From assembly GCF_017254835.1 (NCBI RefSeq), contig NZ_JAFKCW010000002.1, positions 1,038,592 to 1,102,591 of the forward strand: 64,000 nucleotides of DNA, read 5' to 3'. The DNA comes from Algoriphagus aestuariicola. GTDB taxonomy: Bacteria; Bacteroidota; Bacteroidia; Cytophagales; Cyclobacteriaceae. The notes beneath the pieces were generated by a model. It searched no databases, was not told the DNA's origin, and was given only the letters and a program-made list of their open reading frames with translations. This document shows positions 18,552 through 27,298 of this stretch, one piece after another; position 1 is the first letter of the stretch, and each line of letters starts with the position of its first letter. A program made the translations under genes and the position numbers.

Positions 18552-19709
18552 ATGAACATCAAACTCAAAGCCTTGGCGGCGGCCCTCTTGATTGTAGCGG
18601 GGAGCGTCAAGTCCCTTAAAGCGCAAGAAATCAGCGCCATGCAGCCACCTCGGGTAGTCTCTCCCGAGATCTCCGACAGCCGATCAGTCACATTTCGGGT
18701 ATTTTCCGACAAAGCAAATACCGTCACTATCAACGGCAGCTGGATGGGATTTGGAGAAACAATCCCTATGACCAAAGATGAAAAAGGAATCTGGTCGGTC
18801 ACGATCGACCCGCTTCCGACTTCCATGTACCATTACAACTTCTTCATCGATGGAGTCTCGGCAATAGACCCCACCAATCCCCATGCACTGCGTGATGGCA
18901 CTCGGTATGCAAGCCTCTTGATGATTCCAGGGCAGGAATCGGAAGTTTTCCAGCTAAACGACACCCCCCACGGAACGCTTTCCCAAGTCTGGTATGACTC
19001 ACCTTCACTGGGAATGAAACGCAGAATGTATGTCTATACGCCGCCGGGGTATGACTCTTCCTCCGATTCCTATCCAGTACTCTACCTGCTACACGGAGCT
19101 GGAGGGGACGAGGATGCTTGGTCCTCTCTTGGCCGGGCCAACCTCATTTTGGACAACCTGATCGCCTCCGGTAAAGCCAAACCCATGCTCGTCGTCAAGA
19201 CTAATGGCAACGCCTGGCAAAGCTCAACACTCAAGCAAGCGCCTGGAGTGGCGGCCCCGACTCGCGAGACCTACGGTCAGTTTCAAGGAAAATTTGAAAA
19301 AAGCCTTGTCGAGGATGTGGTCCCCTACATCGAAAAAAACTATAGAATCAAAGCCGACAAAGACCACCGTGCCATCGCCGGACTCTCTATGGGAGGGGCG
19401 CACACCATCACAGCCTCTACAACCTATCCCGACAAATTCTCCTACATAGGAGTCTTTAGTAGCGGAATTTTTGATGCCAATGCAGACATGGCTGAGTTGG
19501 AGAAAAAATTCACCGCACTCAAGGACAGCGGTGTGAAGAAATATTGGGTAGCCTGCGGCAAGACTGACTTTGTAATCGAATCCAATCAGCGTCTGCTTTC
19601 TATACTGGACAAAACTGGCTTGAAGCACGAATACCACGAAAGTGAAGGCGGCCATACGTGGGCTAACTGGAGAGACTACCTGGTTCTATTTGCCCCTATG
19701 CTGTTTTAG
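18552..19709 (+). CDS. Secreted esterase with N-terminal CBM48-like domain (copy 2)
   Basis: 385 residues from the ATG at 18552, which is 4 nt after the stop of the first esterase; an upstream in-frame ATG at 18522 lies inside that gene. It has a signal peptide ending SLKAQE, a CBM48-like domain (VTFRVFSDKANTVTINGSW), then the esterase domain with [29 protein letters not shown] and EGGHTWANW. The catalytic triad is conserved. The oxyanion-side loop differs from copy 1 (THE segment around KTNGNAWQSS versus [10 protein letters not shown]), suggesting a different acyl or sugar preference. It is co-transcribed with copy 1. Confidence 0.88.
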   Translation: MNIKLKALAAALLIVAGSVKSLKAQEISAMQPPRVVSPEISDSRSVTFRVFSDKANTVTINGSWMGFGETIPMTKDEKGIWSVTIDPLPTSMYHYNFFIDGVSAIDPTNPHALRDGTRYASLLMIPGQESEVFQLNDTPHGTLSQVWYDSPSLGMKRRMYVYTPPGYDSSSDSYPVLYLLHGAGGDEDAWSSLGRANLILDNLIASGKAKPMLVVKTNGNAWQSSTLKQAPGVAAPTRETYGQFQGKFEKSLVEDVVPYIEKNYRIKADKDHRAIAGLSMGGAHTITASTTYPDKFSYIGVFSSGIFDANADMAELEKKFTALKDSGVKKYWVACGKTDFVIESNQRLLSILDKTGLKHEYHESEGGHTWANWRDYLVLFAPMLF

Positions 19710-19752
19710 ACAAGTGTCCTCTAAATCTTTTCGGGACTTGACATCCAGAAAC

Positions 19753-19785
19753 AAAAAAGCCGGTTTCCCCAAAAGGAAACCGGCT
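19753..19785 (-). terminator. Intrinsic terminator of the DUF4142 gene
   Basis: On the minus strand an 11-bp perfect stem (AGCCGGTTTCC / GGAAACCGGCT, 19758-19785) is followed by a run of T (plus-strand A at 19753-19758). It lies 21 nt after the stop of the DUF4142 gene and faces the convergent esterase operon as well. Confidence 0.85.
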
Positions 19786-19806
19786 CACAGATTGAAGAAT
19801 TGATTA

Positions 19807-20397
19807 TTACAAATCCTCCAATCCGATTTCAGCCTTGACTAGGAGCGCTTCGGTTCTATGCGCTTTGACCATACCAAGAACCTTGTCCGCATATCCTTTT
19901 ACGGTGAAGTTTTGGCCATTATCGACCTCATTTTCAAACATCGATTTGGAGTCTTCCAGCGCGTCCAATTGGAATTGGACATAAGCTTTGTCGAAATCCT
20001 CCCCTTCGAGCATTGCCAATTCCTCATACTTGGCTTGCATCTCAGCAGAGATATCGGCGGAAATTTCAATTTCTTTTGAGTCAGCAATTCCTTCGAGCTC
20101 AGACTGGCTTTCCGCATTGTCTTCCACGATCATCGTGGCGTACTCCAAGACAGAATCGTCTTCTCCCTTATCTACCGCCATTTGGCCAATGCTGACCTGC
20201 GCATTGATAAATTGGGACGCAGAAACTGCGAAGTCTCTATCCTGCTGGCTGACGGTGTCAACGATAGGATCTTCATCTTCGTCGTTGCAGGAGGACATGC
20301 CCATCATACAAAATGCGGCAAGCAATACTGCTCCAGATCTCTTGACCATGGTGCTGCGAAGCGGAGACGTGCGTGGGGTTTGATTGATTGTTTTCAT
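19807..20397 (-). CDS. DUF4142 lipoprotein (ferritin-like helical fold)
   Basis: 196 residues with a lipobox ending GMSSC (Cys 37) and an acidic linker (NDEDEDP). The rest is helical and matches DUF4142: DRDFAVSASQFINAQVSIGQMA, EYATMIVEDN, and FDKAYVQFQLDALEDSKSMFENEV. The family is common in envelope-stress and soil bacteria, with a ferritin-like four-helix fold; the function is not established. A second in-frame ATG at 20349 would still include the lipobox and give a more typical signal sequence. It is a single gene with its own terminator. Confidence 0.85.
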   Translation of the reverse strand: MKTINQTPRTSPLRSTMVKRSGAVLLAAFCMMGMSSCNDEDEDPIVDTVSQQDRDFAVSASQFINAQVSIGQMAVDKGEDDSVLEYATMIVEDNAESQSELEGIADSKEIEISADISAEMQAKYEELAMLEGEDFDKAYVQFQLDALEDSKSMFENEVDNGQNFTVKGYADKVLGMVKAHRTEALLVKAEIGLEDL

Positions 20398-20556
20398 AGA
20401 AAATAGTTGGTTTAGTGTTCCGAGCCATTTGTTGCAAGGACTGTTCCGACTGCCAAAACAGCCTATCAGACCGTTTTTTGAACTCCGTTCCTGTGTATCA
20501 TCCCAACAATGTGTCCAAATAACTTCCCAAAACAGGAAATTGCCCCTTCTGAAATC

Positions 20557-20590
20557 AAAAAACCATTCCGCAACGCTGCAGAATGGTTTT
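20557..20590 (-). terminator. Intrinsic terminator of the RND efflux operon
   Basis: On the minus strand GAAAACCATTC ... GAATGGTTTT forms a 10-bp stem (20559-20568 with 20581-20590) with an inner GC/GC pairing. It is followed by six T (plus-strand A at 20557-20562). It is 64 nt beyond the stop of the outer-membrane factor gene. Confidence 0.8.
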
Positions 20591-20653
20591 CGATTAGAAA
20601 ATTAGTCATCACTCTGTGTCAGCCTACGCCAACGTCTTCAGTTAATACTTGGG

Positions 20654-22093
20654 TTAATTCCATCCTCCCCCTAGAGCCTGATAGATGTTGACCATCGCAT
20701 TCATCTGCTCCATCTTGGTCTCGATCAGCTCCATTTTGGATTCCAATGCATCTCTTTGCGTCAGCAAAACTTCCATGTAATCCGCCCGCGCGGATCTAAA
20801 CAGGCTGTTGGATATCGAAATCGACTCGGTCAAGGCTGATACTTGCTGGGCCTTCAGCTCGTAGCTATTTCCCAGGTTATTGATCTTGGCGAGCTGGTTG
20901 GCGACCTCGATATAGCCATTGAGTATACTTTGCTCATAATTGTACACCGCCTGCATCTGCTTGGCATTGGCCGAGTTGTAGTTGGCCTTGATCGCATTTC
21001 GGTTGATCAGAGGCGCGACCAGGTCTCCAGCCAAAGAGTACAGCATCGACTCGGGCGTATTAAAGAGAAACTGGGGATTGAAAGCCTGATAGCCCAAGCC
21101 GGCGGTGATTCGGAACTGCGGATAGAAATTGGCCTTCGCAACTTTCACATTCAGCTTGGCTGCCTCCAGATCCATCTCCGCCTGGCGGATGTCCGGACGA
21201 TTGGCCAAAAGCTGGGAAGGAATACCCGACTTGATCAGCTGCGGCGTCAGTTGTTCAAAAGACGCTGAGCTACGCGTCACAGGCTGAGGGAAACGCCCCA
21301 CCAAGAAGTTGATCCGGTTTTCAGTCTCCGTAATCTGCTGATGGATATTGTAGATCAAGCTTTGGTTTTTGGCAACTTCGGCCTCAAATCGCTTCACCGC
21401 CAATTCGGTTACTTTCGCGGCCTCCTTTTGGAGTTTCACAATAGTCAACGCATCCTTTTGGATATCGATATTTTGGTTGAGGATAGCCAATTGGTTGTCC
21501 AAGGCCATCAGTTCATAATATGAATTGGCTATTTCGGCAACGAGCTGGGTCACCATGAAGTTTTTGCCTTCCACAGAGGAGAGGTAGTTGAACACAGCCA
21601 CTTTCTTGGCGTTTCGGAGTTTTTTCCAGACGTCCAGCTCCCAAGAGGCATAAGCCCCAACCATAAAGTCAGAGTATGGCTCTGGAAATTCCTCCCCAGG
21701 CTTGATCTCGTTGTTGGCTTCCAAAGCTCCATAGCGGGTATACCGACCTACCTTGTCCATTCCGGCTCCGGCTTGGATATTCACAAATGGAAGGTATTCC
21801 CCTTTTCTGGCTCGGATTTCGTTATTCGAGACATTTATCTCCTGGAGCATCATATTCAGCTCCTGGTTGTTGGCCAGCGCGGTATCGATCAGCGATCTCA
21901 GGTTCGGATCGTTGAAAAATTCCGACCATTTGATTTCCGAGACATTGGTGGTATCCTGAGAGCCATTGTATCTCTCAGGGGTGTTCTTCCACTCGGCACG
22001 GGAGGTCGGTTCGCTGATTTTGCAGCCCCATGCAGTCAGGATGATCAAAGCTCCCGCGATGGATTTGTTGATGATATGCTTACTCATTTTCAT
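20654..22093 (-). CDS. Outer-membrane factor of RND efflux, TolC/NodT-family lipoprotein
   Basis: 479 residues; a lipobox ending TAWGC (Cys 24) marks it as a lipoprotein of the NodT/OprM type. It then has two copies of the outer-membrane-factor repeat: long helices (IKWSEFFNDPNLRSLIDTAL ... QELNMMLQEIN; LLANRPDIRQAEMDLEAAKLN) and the IPSQLLANRPDI motif typical of the family. It forms the channel for the RND pump and adaptor encoded upstream in the same operon. The gap to the pump gene is 51 nt. Length is normal. Confidence 0.93.
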   Translation of the reverse strand: MKMSKHIINKSIAGALIILTAWGCKISEPTSRAEWKNTPERYNGSQDTTNVSEIKWSEFFNDPNLRSLIDTALANNQELNMMLQEINVSNNEIRARKGEYLPFVNIQAGAGMDKVGRYTRYGALEANNEIKPGEEFPEPYSDFMVGAYASWELDVWKKLRNAKKVAVFNYLSSVEGKNFMVTQLVAEIANSYYELMALDNQLAILNQNIDIQKDALTIVKLQKEAAKVTELAVKRFEAEVAKNQSLIYNIHQQITETENRINFLVGRFPQPVTRSSASFEQLTPQLIKSGIPSQLLANRPDIRQAEMDLEAAKLNVKVAKANFYPQFRITAGLGYQAFNPQFLFNTPESMLYSLAGDLVAPLINRNAIKANYNSANAKQMQAVYNYEQSILNGYIEVANQLAKINNLGNSYELKAQQVSALTESISISNSLFRSARADYMEVLLTQRDALESKMELIETKMEQMNAMVNIYQALGGGWN

Positions 22094-22144
22094 CAGTTTA
22101 TAATTTGATTTAAAAGGTCAGATGGAATCTCGCCTAGCTGATAA

Positions 22145-25100
22145 TCACACATCTGTGTTTCGTTTCGCGTCAGGCTCGATTTCATATCCTTTTTTGTTCA
22201 GCAACTTCTTTAACTTTTTGAGGGTGCTTTCTCTATAGGCACTCTCGACAAACTCCTCGCTGAGCGGGGTCTCGTCTTCGTCCCGGATCATCTTTCTGCC
22301 ATCGGCAATGGATCCAAAGATGTAATAGAGCCCCGGAACGATGATCACACCGAAGATGGTACCGAAGAGCATCCCCCCGAGTGCGGAAGATCCGATGGTC
22401 CGGTTGCCGATAGCTCCAGGACCTGTTGCCAAGACCAAAGGAATCAAGCCGGCGATAAAGGCAAAGGATGTCATCAAGATGGGACGGAATCGGACCTTGG
22501 CACCTTCGATGGCAGCTGCCAAAATAGTTGAGCCTTGCTGGCGCTTTTGGACGGCAAATTCCACGATCAGCACGGCGTTTTTGCCTAAAAGTCCCACCAA
22601 CATGATCAAGCCTATCTGTGCATAGATGTCATTGGCGAGGCCCATGGCCTTCAGCAAAAGGAAGGAACCAAACACCCCAGCGGGCAGCGAAAACACCACT
22701 GCGAGTGGGATGATGAAGCTTTCATACTGAGCTGCCAAAACCAGGTAAACAAAGATCAAGACGACGATGAAGATGTACACCGCTTCGTTACCACGACGGG
22801 CTTCGTCGTAGGAAAGCCCCTCCCAAGCAATGTCATAACCGTGAGGCAAAGTCTGTTCTGCCACCTCCTGAATCGCATGGATCGCATCCCCACTGGTATA
22901 CCCCTTGGCAGGAATACCCTTAATAGAAGAGGAGGTATAGAGGTTGAAGCGAGTGATCTCGTTTGGCCCCTGCTTTTTCTCCATCTTCATAAAGGCAGAA
23001 TACGGCACCATCTCTCCATGCTCACTCTTGATGAAAAGATTGAGAATGTCGCTGGGAAGCTTCCTGTACTCGGGGGCGGATTGGGTATAGACCTTGAAGA
23101 AGTTACCAAAACGAACAAAGCCCTGTTCGTAGGTACTACCGATCAATACATCCAGATTTTCCATGGCCTTGCCGATAGAGACGCCTTTCTGCATGGCCAG
23201 CTCATTGTCTATGATCAGCTCATATTGCGGATAGTTTGCCGCAAAGAAGGTAAAGAGCCCCGTCAACTCGGGACGCTTTTGCAGCTCCTTCATAAAGTCA
23301 GAATTGACCTTGTCAAATTCGTGGTAATCGACAGTCGAATTTTTATCCAAAAGTCGAAGTGAGAAACCATCGGAAGAACCATAGCCCGGCACTGCGGGTG
23401 GCTCGAAGTATTCGATCACCGCGCCGAGATCCTTGGTCTTCTCCTCCAGCTCCTCGATGATTTCGTGAACGGAGTGCTCGCGGTCTGACCAGTCTTTCAG
23501 GTTGATCAAACAGGTACCGGCGTTAGAACCGCGGCCTTCTGTCAGGATCTCATATCCAGCCAGGGAGGAGACGGACTGGATACCCTCTACTTCTTCGGCG
23601 ATTTTCTGCAGGTTTCTGGACACTTCATTGGTTCGCTCCAGAGTGGATCCGGGAGGCGTCTGAATAATCGCATAGATCATCCCTTGGTCCTCATTGGGAA
23701 TGAAGCCGGAAGGAAGGACTTTGTCCACCGCGAAGATCCCAAAGGCAAATGCGGCGAGCATCGCCCAAGTGACTAACCGACGGTTTACGATAAGAGTCAG
23801 AAGCGAAGTATATCTACCAGTCAGCTTTTCAAATCGGGCGTTGAACCAATCGATAAATCGATCCACCGGTGTCTTCTTGCGAGCTTTGCCATGGTTGTTT
23901 TTCAAAATCATGGCGCAGAGCACGGGAGTGAGCGTCAAAGCCACTATACCCGAGAGCACGATGGAGCTTGCCATGGTAATGGAGAATTGTCTGTAGAAGA
24001 CTCCAACAGGCCCAGTCATAAAGGCTACGGGAACGAATACCGCGGTCATGATCAAGGTGATGGCGATGATCGCACCGCTGATTTCTCCGAGTACTTTTCG
24101 AACAGCCTTGTACGGAGACAAATGTTCTTCTTCCATCTTGGCGTGGACGGCTTCCACCACCACGATCGCGTCATCGACCACAATACCGATGGCCAACACG
24201 AGTGCAAAAAGGGTAATCAAGTTGATCGTCAACCCGAAGAGTTGCATAAATACAAAGGCTCCAATCAGGGAAACGGGAACGGCAATCGCAGGAATCAGCG
24301 TCGATCTCCAGTCCCCCAAGAAGAGAAATACCACAATCGCCACGAGGACAAATGCCTCCACCAAGGTGTGCATTACCTTGTCGATGGAAGCGTCCACAAA
24401 CTTGGACACGTCATAGTTGATCTCGTACATCATGCCAGGAGGGAAGTCTCCCTTCATATCCTCCATCTTGGCTTTCACTTCTTCGATCACCTTGCTGGCA
24501 TTACTTCCGATGTTTTGTTTCAGTACGATAGAAGCTGCAGGGTAACCATCCTTGTTGGAATAGATGTCGAAAAACTCAGATCCGAGCTCTACCTCTGCAA
24601 TGTCCTTCAGTTTTAGGATTTCACCCTCGGGTGTAGCCTTGACGATGATCTCCTCGTATTCCTCAGGTTTGTTGAATCGCCCTTTGTAGGTCAACACGTA
24701 TTCCAAAGACTGGGCGGTCTTGCCGGAAGCTTGACCGAGGCGGCCCGGTCTACCGATCACACTTTGCTCGTCAATAGCTGCAAGTACCTCTTCAGTAGAG
24801 ACATTGTAGGCTCTCATACGATCTGGCTTCAGCCAAACCCTCATGGCATACTGGCGGCTACCCAAGATCTGGGCACGGCCCATTCCGCTGATTCGCTGTA
24901 GCTCAGGAAGAATGTGTACGTTGGCGTAGTTATAGAGAAACTTCTCGTCCGCGTTTTTGTCCTTGCTATAGAGGTTGACATACATCAACATACTTGGCTG
25001 GATCGGCGTGATGATGACCCCTTCACGCTGTACCAGTGGAGGAAGATTGTTCATCACCTGGTCCACGCGGGTTTTCACGTTGACTACCGCAGCATTTGGA

Positions 25101-25396
25101 TCCGTACCGGGTTCGAAGACGATTTGGATGGTAGCTTCTCCCGCGCTGGTCGCATCGGAAATGATGTACTGCATGCCTTGTACACCATTGATCGCACGCT
25201 CAAGAGGCACGAGAGTGGACTCCACCAATACGGCTGCACTGGAACCTGGATAGGCAATGAATATATTGACCCTAGGCGGGGCAATCTCGGGAAACTGGGA
25301 GATCGGTCTGGTCGCTATCGCCAAGACTCCCAGAAATATAATGGCAAGCGATATGGCTATCGCCAATACCGGGCGTTGAATGAATTTACTAAACAT
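22145..25396 (-). CDS. RND-family multidrug efflux pump (HAE1/AcrB type)
   Basis: An inner-membrane proton-driven drug exporter of 1083 residues with 12 predicted helices and two large periplasmic loops. Family motifs include GVLAIATRPISQFPEIAPP after helix 1, FVLVAIVVFLFLGDWRSTLIP, the acidic pair for proton relay in the GIVVDDAIVVVEAV segment of helix 4, and the PAGVFGSFLLL region. The C-terminal 40 residues are cytoplasmic and charged. The pump sits in the middle of an adaptor-pump-channel operon. Intact length and conserved acidic residues suggest function. The substrate range cannot be read from sequence. Confidence 0.96.
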   Translation of the reverse strand: MFSKFIQRPVLAIAISLAIIFLGVLAIATRPISQFPEIAPPRVNIFIAYPGSSAAVLVESTLVPLERAINGVQGMQYIISDATSAGEATIQIVFEPGTDPNAAVVNVKTRVDQVMNNLPPLVQREGVIITPIQPSMLMYVNLYSKDKNADEKFLYNYANVHILPELQRISGMGRAQILGSRQYAMRVWLKPDRMRAYNVSTEEVLAAIDEQSVIGRPGRLGQASGKTAQSLEYVLTYKGRFNKPEEYEEIIVKATPEGEILKLKDIAEVELGSEFFDIYSNKDGYPAASIVLKQNIGSNASKVIEEVKAKMEDMKGDFPPGMMYEINYDVSKFVDASIDKVMHTLVEAFVLVAIVVFLFLGDWRSTLIPAIAVPVSLIGAFVFMQLFGLTINLITLFALVLAIGIVVDDAIVVVEAVHAKMEEEHLSPYKAVRKVLGEISGAIIAITLIMTAVFVPVAFMTGPVGVFYRQFSITMASSIVLSGIVALTLTPVLCAMILKNNHGKARKKTPVDRFIDWFNARFEKLTGRYTSLLTLIVNRRLVTWAMLAAFAFGIFAVDKVLPSGFIPNEDQGMIYAIIQTPPGSTLERTNEVSRNLQKIAEEVEGIQSVSSLAGYEILTEGRGSNAGTCLINLKDWSDREHSVHEIIEELEEKTKDLGAVIEYFEPPAVPGYGSSDGFSLRLLDKNSTVDYHEFDKVNSDFMKELQKRPELTGLFTFFAANYPQYELIIDNELAMQKGVSIGKAMENLDVLIGSTYEQGFVRFGNFFKVYTQSAPEYRKLPSDILNLFIKSEHGEMVPYSAFMKMEKKQGPNEITRFNLYTSSSIKGIPAKGYTSGDAIHAIQEVAEQTLPHGYDIAWEGLSYDEARRGNEAVYIFIVVLIFVYLVLAAQYESFIIPLAVVFSLPAGVFGSFLLLKAMGLANDIYAQIGLIMLVGLLGKNAVLIVEFAVQKRQQGSTILAAAIEGAKVRFRPILMTSFAFIAGLIPLVLATGPGAIGNRTIGSSALGGMLFGTIFGVIIVPGLYYIFGSIADGRKMIRDEDETPLSEEFVESAYRESTLKKLKKLLNKKGYEIEPDAKRNTDV

Positions 25397-25421
25397 CTTA
25401 CCTGTGATTTAGAGGGTGGTC

Positions 25422-26516
25422 TTACTCAGCATGTAGGCTGTTCAGTTCAGAAATCACTTTCTCAGGATTAACAAATTCAACCTTGATCTTCTGGTTGTTT
25501 TCCACTTTGCGTAGCCCTTCGATCAGGATCTTCTCATTGGCGCTCAGTCCCTCGGAGATGATATAGAGGTGGGGAAGCTCGGTCAGGACCGTGATCTGTC
25601 TGGATTGTACGACTCCGTCCTCTCCGACTACGAAAACAAATTTCTTGTCAAGGATCTCAAAGGTGGCTTTCTGGGGAATGATCAATGCGTTGTGATGCGG
25701 CACGGGCATTTGGATGTTGCCAGTCTCGCCGTGTCGAAGGATTCTGTTTGCGTTTTGGAAAGTTGCCCTAAAGGCGATGTTACCGGTTTCGTTATTGAAG
25801 TCGGACTCGATTGCCTCGATCACCCCAGTATCGGCAAATCGTTGGTGGTTGGCCATCAGGAGATGGACTTTTGGCAGACTATCCAGGGATGCAGAGGACA
25901 CCAAGTCCAAGTATTCCGCTTCGGGGACGTTGAAGTACACCCACATCTTGGTGTTGTCAGAAAGGGTGGTAAGAAGTTCGCCCTCGTCGAGCAAGCTTCC
26001 CTGTCTTACGTCGTTGAACCTGCCCATGATCCCGTCAAAGGGTGCACGTATTTCGGTGAAACCCAAATGGGCCTCTGCCAGGCTCAACTCGGCCTTGGCG
26101 CGTGTCAATTTGGCTTTTGCCAAAGCCAACTCGTTTTGGGAGACGACATTGCTGTCCGCGAGGCTCTTGGTATTGAGGTACTCGATCTCGGCAAAGTTGG
26201 CCTCGGCCTTGGCAATCTCCATTTCAGATTGGTAGATCACCGGCATGATGCGGAACATCAGTTGGCCCTTTTTGACAAACTGGCCTTCGTCCACGTAAAT
26301 GTTTTGGAGGTAGCCCTTCTCCAAAGCCCGCAGCTCGATATGCTGGGAGGACCGGATCTGGCTGACGTAGTCACGATAGACTACGGTATCTTTTTGGATC
26401 GGACTCGTCACCTGAAAGGTGGCGTCTTCTTCATGATGTGCATGCTTGGACTCACAGCTAGCGTGAAGTAACAGCGCACCCACTCCCATCGAAAGGAGAA
26501 TTCGATTGAAATTCAT
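25422..26516 (-). CDS. RND efflux periplasmic adaptor lipoprotein
   Basis: 364 residues, lipobox ending LLHASC (Cys 21), then a short His-rich stretch (KHAHHEE). The usual adaptor order follows: lipoyl half (LQNIYVDEGQFVKKGQLMF), helical hairpin (AKAEANFAEIEYL...), lipoyl half (IRAPFDGIMGRF), beta-barrel, and a membrane-proximal domain. It is the first gene of the three-gene RND operon and starts 25 nt before the pump gene. The KHAHHEE element might bind metal, but it lies in the linker and is not conserved as far as I know. Confidence 0.93.
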   Translation of the reverse strand: MNFNRILLSMGVGALLLHASCESKHAHHEEDATFQVTSPIQKDTVVYRDYVSQIRSSQHIELRALEKGYLQNIYVDEGQFVKKGQLMFRIMPVIYQSEMEIAKAEANFAEIEYLNTKSLADSNVVSQNELALAKAKLTRAKAELSLAEAHLGFTEIRAPFDGIMGRFNDVRQGSLLDEGELLTTLSDNTKMWVYFNVPEAEYLDLVSSASLDSLPKVHLLMANHQRFADTGVIEAIESDFNNETGNIAFRATFQNANRILRHGETGNIQMPVPHHNALIIPQKATFEILDKKFVFVVGEDGVVQSRQITVLTELPHLYIISEGLSANEKILIEGLRKVENNQKIKVEFVNPEKVISELNSLHAE

Positions 26517-26554
26517 AATGCTAAGATTTTAAGAAGAGTGATGTGATATGAGCT

Positions 26555-26606
26555 CTCTGGAGCGGAAACGAACTATCGATCTACGATCACGATCGCCTTT
26601 CCAGAG
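26555..26606. promoter_or_regulatory. Inverted repeat upstream of the RND operon
   Basis: CTCTGGA (26555-26561) and TCCAGAG (26600-26606) are perfect 7-bp inverted arms separated by 38 nt that contain GATC-rich, partly palindromic sequence. The element is 39-90 nt upstream of the adaptor start and may be an operator. No regulator gene is adjacent. Confidence 0.3.
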
Positions 26607-26668
26607 AATTAGGGTCTATTGCCAACGAAAAGGAAACCAAGCGTCAGGATGCTTGGTACGGCTGGCAA

Positions 26669-27076
26669 TCAAATCGTAAAGACCCCGTTGTACACATGCA
26701 AACGGTGGGTATGTATGAAGAAGAAGTTTCGGTAATATCGGAGAAACCGAGTGTGGTATTTCCCGAAACTGATGGAGAGTAGACAAAAGAATACTGCCGC
26801 AAAGGCAAGTTGAAGTTCTAGCGATATAGACCCTGTGTATTCGTCTGGGTCTTTCTCCAACACTTCGGAATCCCAGTCCTGGTTTTGATGGTCTGCCGAA
26901 TGGTCGGTTTTTACTTTGGAACTGAAGTGCGCTGATCTTGTCTCTACCTTGACAGGTTGGTCTTCAGAAGAGGAAAAATCCAAGGTATCGGAATAAAAAG
27001 CAAGAAAAAGCTGGCTGTATCCTATGGATAGGATGAGTAAAAAACTCATGACAAGCCGAAGCACTTTTCTGAACAT
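26669..27076 (-). CDS. Small membrane protein of unknown function
   Basis: 135 residues from the ATG at 27076. One N-terminal hydrophobic segment (VMSFLLILSIGYSQLFLAFY) acts as a signal or anchor. A polar, acidic and His-containing loop follows (VKTDHSADHQNQDWDSE), then a second helix (LQLAFAAVFFCLLSISFG) and an aromatic, basic C-terminus. An exact promoter ends 6 nt before this ATG, so either the mRNA is leaderless or translation begins at the internal ATG at 27049. I do not recognise a family. It lies upstream of the RND operon in the same direction, with a 152-nt gap. Confidence 0.55.
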   Translation of the reverse strand: MFRKVLRLVMSFLLILSIGYSQLFLAFYSDTLDFSSSEDQPVKVETRSAHFSSKVKTDHSADHQNQDWDSEVLEKDPDEYTGSISLELQLAFAAVFFCLLSISFGKYHTRFLRYYRNFFFIHTHRLHVYNGVFTI

Positions 27077-27081
27077 AACCA

Positions 27082-27112
27082 CAAAGCTAAATCGAGTAAT
27101 TTGAACCCACAA
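27082..27112 (-). promoter_or_regulatory. Promoter of the small membrane protein
   Basis: On the minus strand TTG, 20 nt, TAGCTTTG: an exact Bacteroidota -33/-7 pair. The expected transcription start falls at about 27075-27078, right at the annotated ATG. Confidence 0.6.
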
Positions 27113-27298
27113 GTGAAAAATCATTAAATTTTTCAAAAGAAAATTGCGGCATCCATAGTCAAGCCGCGCTTCCATAACATTTTTTACATTATTGATTGTC
27201 AGAGAAATGCAGCTTTCAACCAACTACTCGTCGCGAAGTTCCGCACGTACGACTGCTGGGATTGAGCAAAACAAAAAGGGAAACCAGAGCTGTGCCGC

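Noticed and set aside
23891-24616. 241-codon plus-strand frame inside the RND pump gene
   Set aside because: Antisense to a complete 1083-residue pump; composition is extremely rich in His, Gly and Asn, as expected for a shadow frame.
25569-26471. 300-codon plus-strand frame inside the RND adaptor gene
   Set aside because: Antisense to an intact adaptor with lipobox and lipoyl motifs; no independent evidence.
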